NCBI GenBank assembly: GCA_035519535.1
Contig: DATIWF010000154.1
Span: 4,793 to 68,792, forward strand
From: DATEGZ01 sp035519535
GTDB lineage: Bacteria; Acidobacteriota; Vicinamibacteria; Vicinamibacterales; SCN-69-37
Direction: 5' to 3'
Length of the DNA stretch: 64,000 nucleotides
Made by a program: the position numbers and the translations under genes. Shown here piece after piece: positions 62,360-64,000 of this stretch. The notes under the pieces were generated by a model, which was given only the letters and a program-made list of their open reading frames with translations, ran no database searches and was not told where the DNA came from. The stretch's first letter is position 1. The number at the start of each line of letters is the position of its first letter.

Positions 62360-62466
62360 AGGGGGACGGGGCTTTTTTCCACAGATTCGGCCGATGGGGG
62401 GACGGAGGTCGAACGCACCTCCGTCCCCCCGCCGGCCGAATCTGTGGAAAAAAGCCCCGTCCCCCT
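62360..62466. repeat. 50-bp palindrome between the VWA gene and hrpB
   Basis: Arm 62360-62409 (AGGGGGACGGGGC, T-run, CCACAGATTCGGCCG, GGGGGGACGGAGGT) is inverted at 62417-62466 with 2 mismatches in 50, and a 7-nt loop. The right arm overlaps the hrpB stop codon (62465-62467). It forms a very stable stem and could act as a terminator for hrpB, but it has the look of a dispersed palindromic element. Confidence 0.9.
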
Positions 62467-64000
62467 ACCACTCGTGCTTCGGGTACCTCGCTTTGAGCGC
62501 CTTGCGCAGCTCGGGGTACGCGGTCGTCCAGAAGCTGGCGAGGTCGCTCGTCACCTGCACGGGTCGGCCGTTGGGAGCGAGCAGCTCGAAGGTCACAGGC
62601 GTGCGGCGCGGGCCGAGACGCGGCGTCTGGGACAGGCCGAACACATATTGAAGCTTCACCGCGACAACCGCCCGGCCATCGTCGGGGTACGCCACGCGCG
62701 CGCGGCGCGCGGCCGGCAGCGCCAGCCATGCCGGCGCGTCCTTGTCGAGGCGGCGCGCGAGGTCAGCGGGCAGGCAGGCGTCGATGTGGACGTCGCTCAG
62801 CCGGCGCGCTCCGACCGACGCGCGACGGACGAGCTCGTCGAACGTCACGTGCGCCGCAAGGCCAGCGAAGCGAATCCGGCTCAGCGTCTGCCGGTCGGCC
62901 TCGCTTGGCCCGCGCTTGAGGTACCCGTCCGCAACCAACGTCGCCGCCGCCTCGGGATCGATCCTCATCGGATGCTCACCGAGCGCGAGCTGTTCGTAGT
63001 GATCGATCCGGGTCGCGCGCACCACGCCCTCGGCATCGATCGCGTGAACCACCTCCGACGAGGTCGGCGTGAGCCACTCGCGTTCGACGCGCGTCGCCAG
63101 ACGCACGAGGGCTTCCACGCCGGGCGCGGACCCGGCGATCACGTCGACAGCCACGAGAAACTCCGCGTCGTGGACGCCGCTCTCGCGCGCCAGTTTCGCG
63201 CCGGTGCCCGACGCGAGCACGAGACGATCGCCCTTCGGCGTGCGACGCCGGGCCACGCGATCGGGATAGGCCGCAAGCACCGCGCGCCGGAATGACTCGT
63301 CGTCGATTCGCGCCGCCGGGGGCTGGCCGGTCGCCGTGCGGAAGGCTTCGCGAATCTCGCGCGCCACGCCCAGGACGTGGGGCGGCAGCGCCTGCTCGCG
63401 ATCGACTGCCGCGAGCAGGTCGCACGTCGTCGCACCGCGACGCGGCGGCACGAGGTGGCGCTCCGACAGGAGCGCGCAGGCGCGCGCGGCCTCAGGCGCC
63501 GCGTGAGACGCCAGCAGGATTCGACCGAGGCGCGGATGCAGGGGCAGCCGCTGGAGGCTCCGGCCGACCGTCGTCAGCCGGCCCTCGGCGTCGATCGCGT
63601 GCAGACGTCGCAGCAGATCGAGGGCGGCGTCGATCGCCCACGAGGGCGGCGCGTCGAACCAGGCGAACGTGCGCGGCGATCCGCCCCAGGCAATGAGATC
63701 GAGCACGGTGGGCGCCAGATCGACGCGCGCGATTTCCGGCTCGCGATGCGGCCGCAGCCGATCGCGCGCGTCCCACAATCGAATGGCGGTGCCGGCCCGT
63801 ACGCGGCCCGCCCGGCCCGCGCGCTGATCGGCCGAATCCTGCGACACGCGCTCGGTCTCGAGGCTGTCGATCGCGCGCTCGGCGTCGTAGCGGGCGACCT
63901 TGTGCAGACCCGTGTCGATCACCGCCACCACGTCCGGAACGGTGAGCGTCGTCTCGGCAAGATTCGTCGCGAGGATGACGCGCGGCTTGGCAGACGGCCG
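62465..64000 (-). CDS. hrpB: ATP-dependent helicase HrpB (5' end outside window)
   Basis: The reverse strand is open to the window edge, giving about 511 residues. ILATNLAETTLTVPDV is helicase motif V and QRAGRAGR is motif VI. Then come HA2-like helices, and the HrpB-specific C-terminal part (TPVTFELLAPNGRPVQVTSDLASFW) ends with ELRKALKARYPKHEW, close to the E. coli HrpB end. It is a DEAH-box helicase of uncertain role in bacteria. The N-terminal motifs I-IV lie outside. Confidence 0.92.
   Translation of the reverse strand, partial: RPSAKPRVILATNLAETTLTVPDVVAVIDTGLHKVARYDAERAIDSLETERVSQDSADQRAGRAGRVRAGTAIRLWDARDRLRPHREPEIARVDLAPTVLDLIAWGGSPRTFAWFDAPPSWAIDAALDLLRRLHAIDAEGRLTTVGRSLQRLPLHPRLGRILLASHAAPEAARACALLSERHLVPPRRGATTCDLLAAVDREQALPPHVLGVAREIREAFRTATGQPPAARIDDESFRRAVLAAYPDRVARRRTPKGDRLVLASGTGAKLARESGVHDAEFLVAVDVIAGSAPGVEALVRLATRVEREWLTPTSSEVVHAIDAEGVVRATRIDHYEQLALGEHPMRIDPEAAATLVADGYLKRGPSEADRQTLSRIRFAGLAAHVTFDELVRRASVGARRLSDVHIDACLPADLARRLDKDAPAWLALPAARRARVAYPDDGRAVVAVKLQYVFGLSQTPRLGPRRTPVTFELLAPNGRPVQVTSDLASFWTTAYPELRKALKARYPKHEW

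Overview
The window is high-GC chromosomal DNA, coding-dense, from a Gram-negative-type bacterium. The gene content suggests an Acidobacteriota member, possibly Vicinamibacteria. The clues are a PadR regulator paired with an ADOP-type duplicated permease, a MoxR/DUF58/BatA/DUF4159/DUF4175 cluster, an Oar-like receptor N-terminus fused to a VWA protein, and a small microcompartment locus with a class II aldolase. This is inferred from gene families; no rRNA or marker phylogeny was available.

Layout. 1-2661: a cut-off membrane glycosyltransferase-like gene, larE coupled to a LysW-like zinc protein, and a receiver-PilZ protein. 2662-4995: a Zn/Cd P1B-ATPase with its ArsR/SmtB regulator and a nested operator/promoter. 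5106-11369: a Gld-type ABC operon (ATPase, permease, GldG, DUF4340) ending in a D,D-carboxypeptidase. 11513-16346: ADOP permease and PadR regulator, divergent from a cytochrome c/copper monooxygenase-like protein. 16486-27505: the MoxR-type six-gene operon. 27569-31773: AlaX-like editing protein, sensor kinase, queC and queE. 31887-34677: DUF72 protein, two tandem cyclophilins, endonuclease III. 34697-37347: a compact bacterial microcompartment (BMC) locus with one hexamer, three pentamers, a class II aldolase and a small Cys/His protein. 37348-46547: TPR protein, pdxJ, glmM-cdaR-cdaA (c-di-AMP synthesis), folP, ftsH, tilS and a CAU-anticodon tRNA. 46634-50767: a deoxyhypusine-synthase-like protein, queA and the divergent glgX. 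50888-55670: a secreted protein, then convergent fabH-ruvB-ruvA-ruvC-yebC. 55723-64000: a methyltransferase, a fused 2-oxoacid dehydrogenase E1, a membrane protein, a TonB-plug/VWA chimera and the 3' end of hrpB.

Two things stand out. First, the aldolase C-terminus and the N-terminus of the small Cys/His protein carry nearly the same 18-residue amphipathic helix. It looks like a shared encapsulation peptide, which would make both proteins cargo of one minimal compartment that has no aldehyde dehydrogenase beside it. Second, the gaps between genes are full of short tandem arrays of 7-bp units (three sequence families) and 9-bp units (GGGTACGTC). Many are arranged as array, core, inverted array, and most begin within about 20 nt of a stop codon. 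One heptamer block lies in frame inside queC, and one nonamer array is translated as the N-terminus of a methyltransferase. Further palindromes lie next to hrpB and the VWA gene.

The tRNA with anticodon CAU ends 7 nt before tilS, whose product modifies tRNA-Ile2(CAU). The two probably share a transcript.
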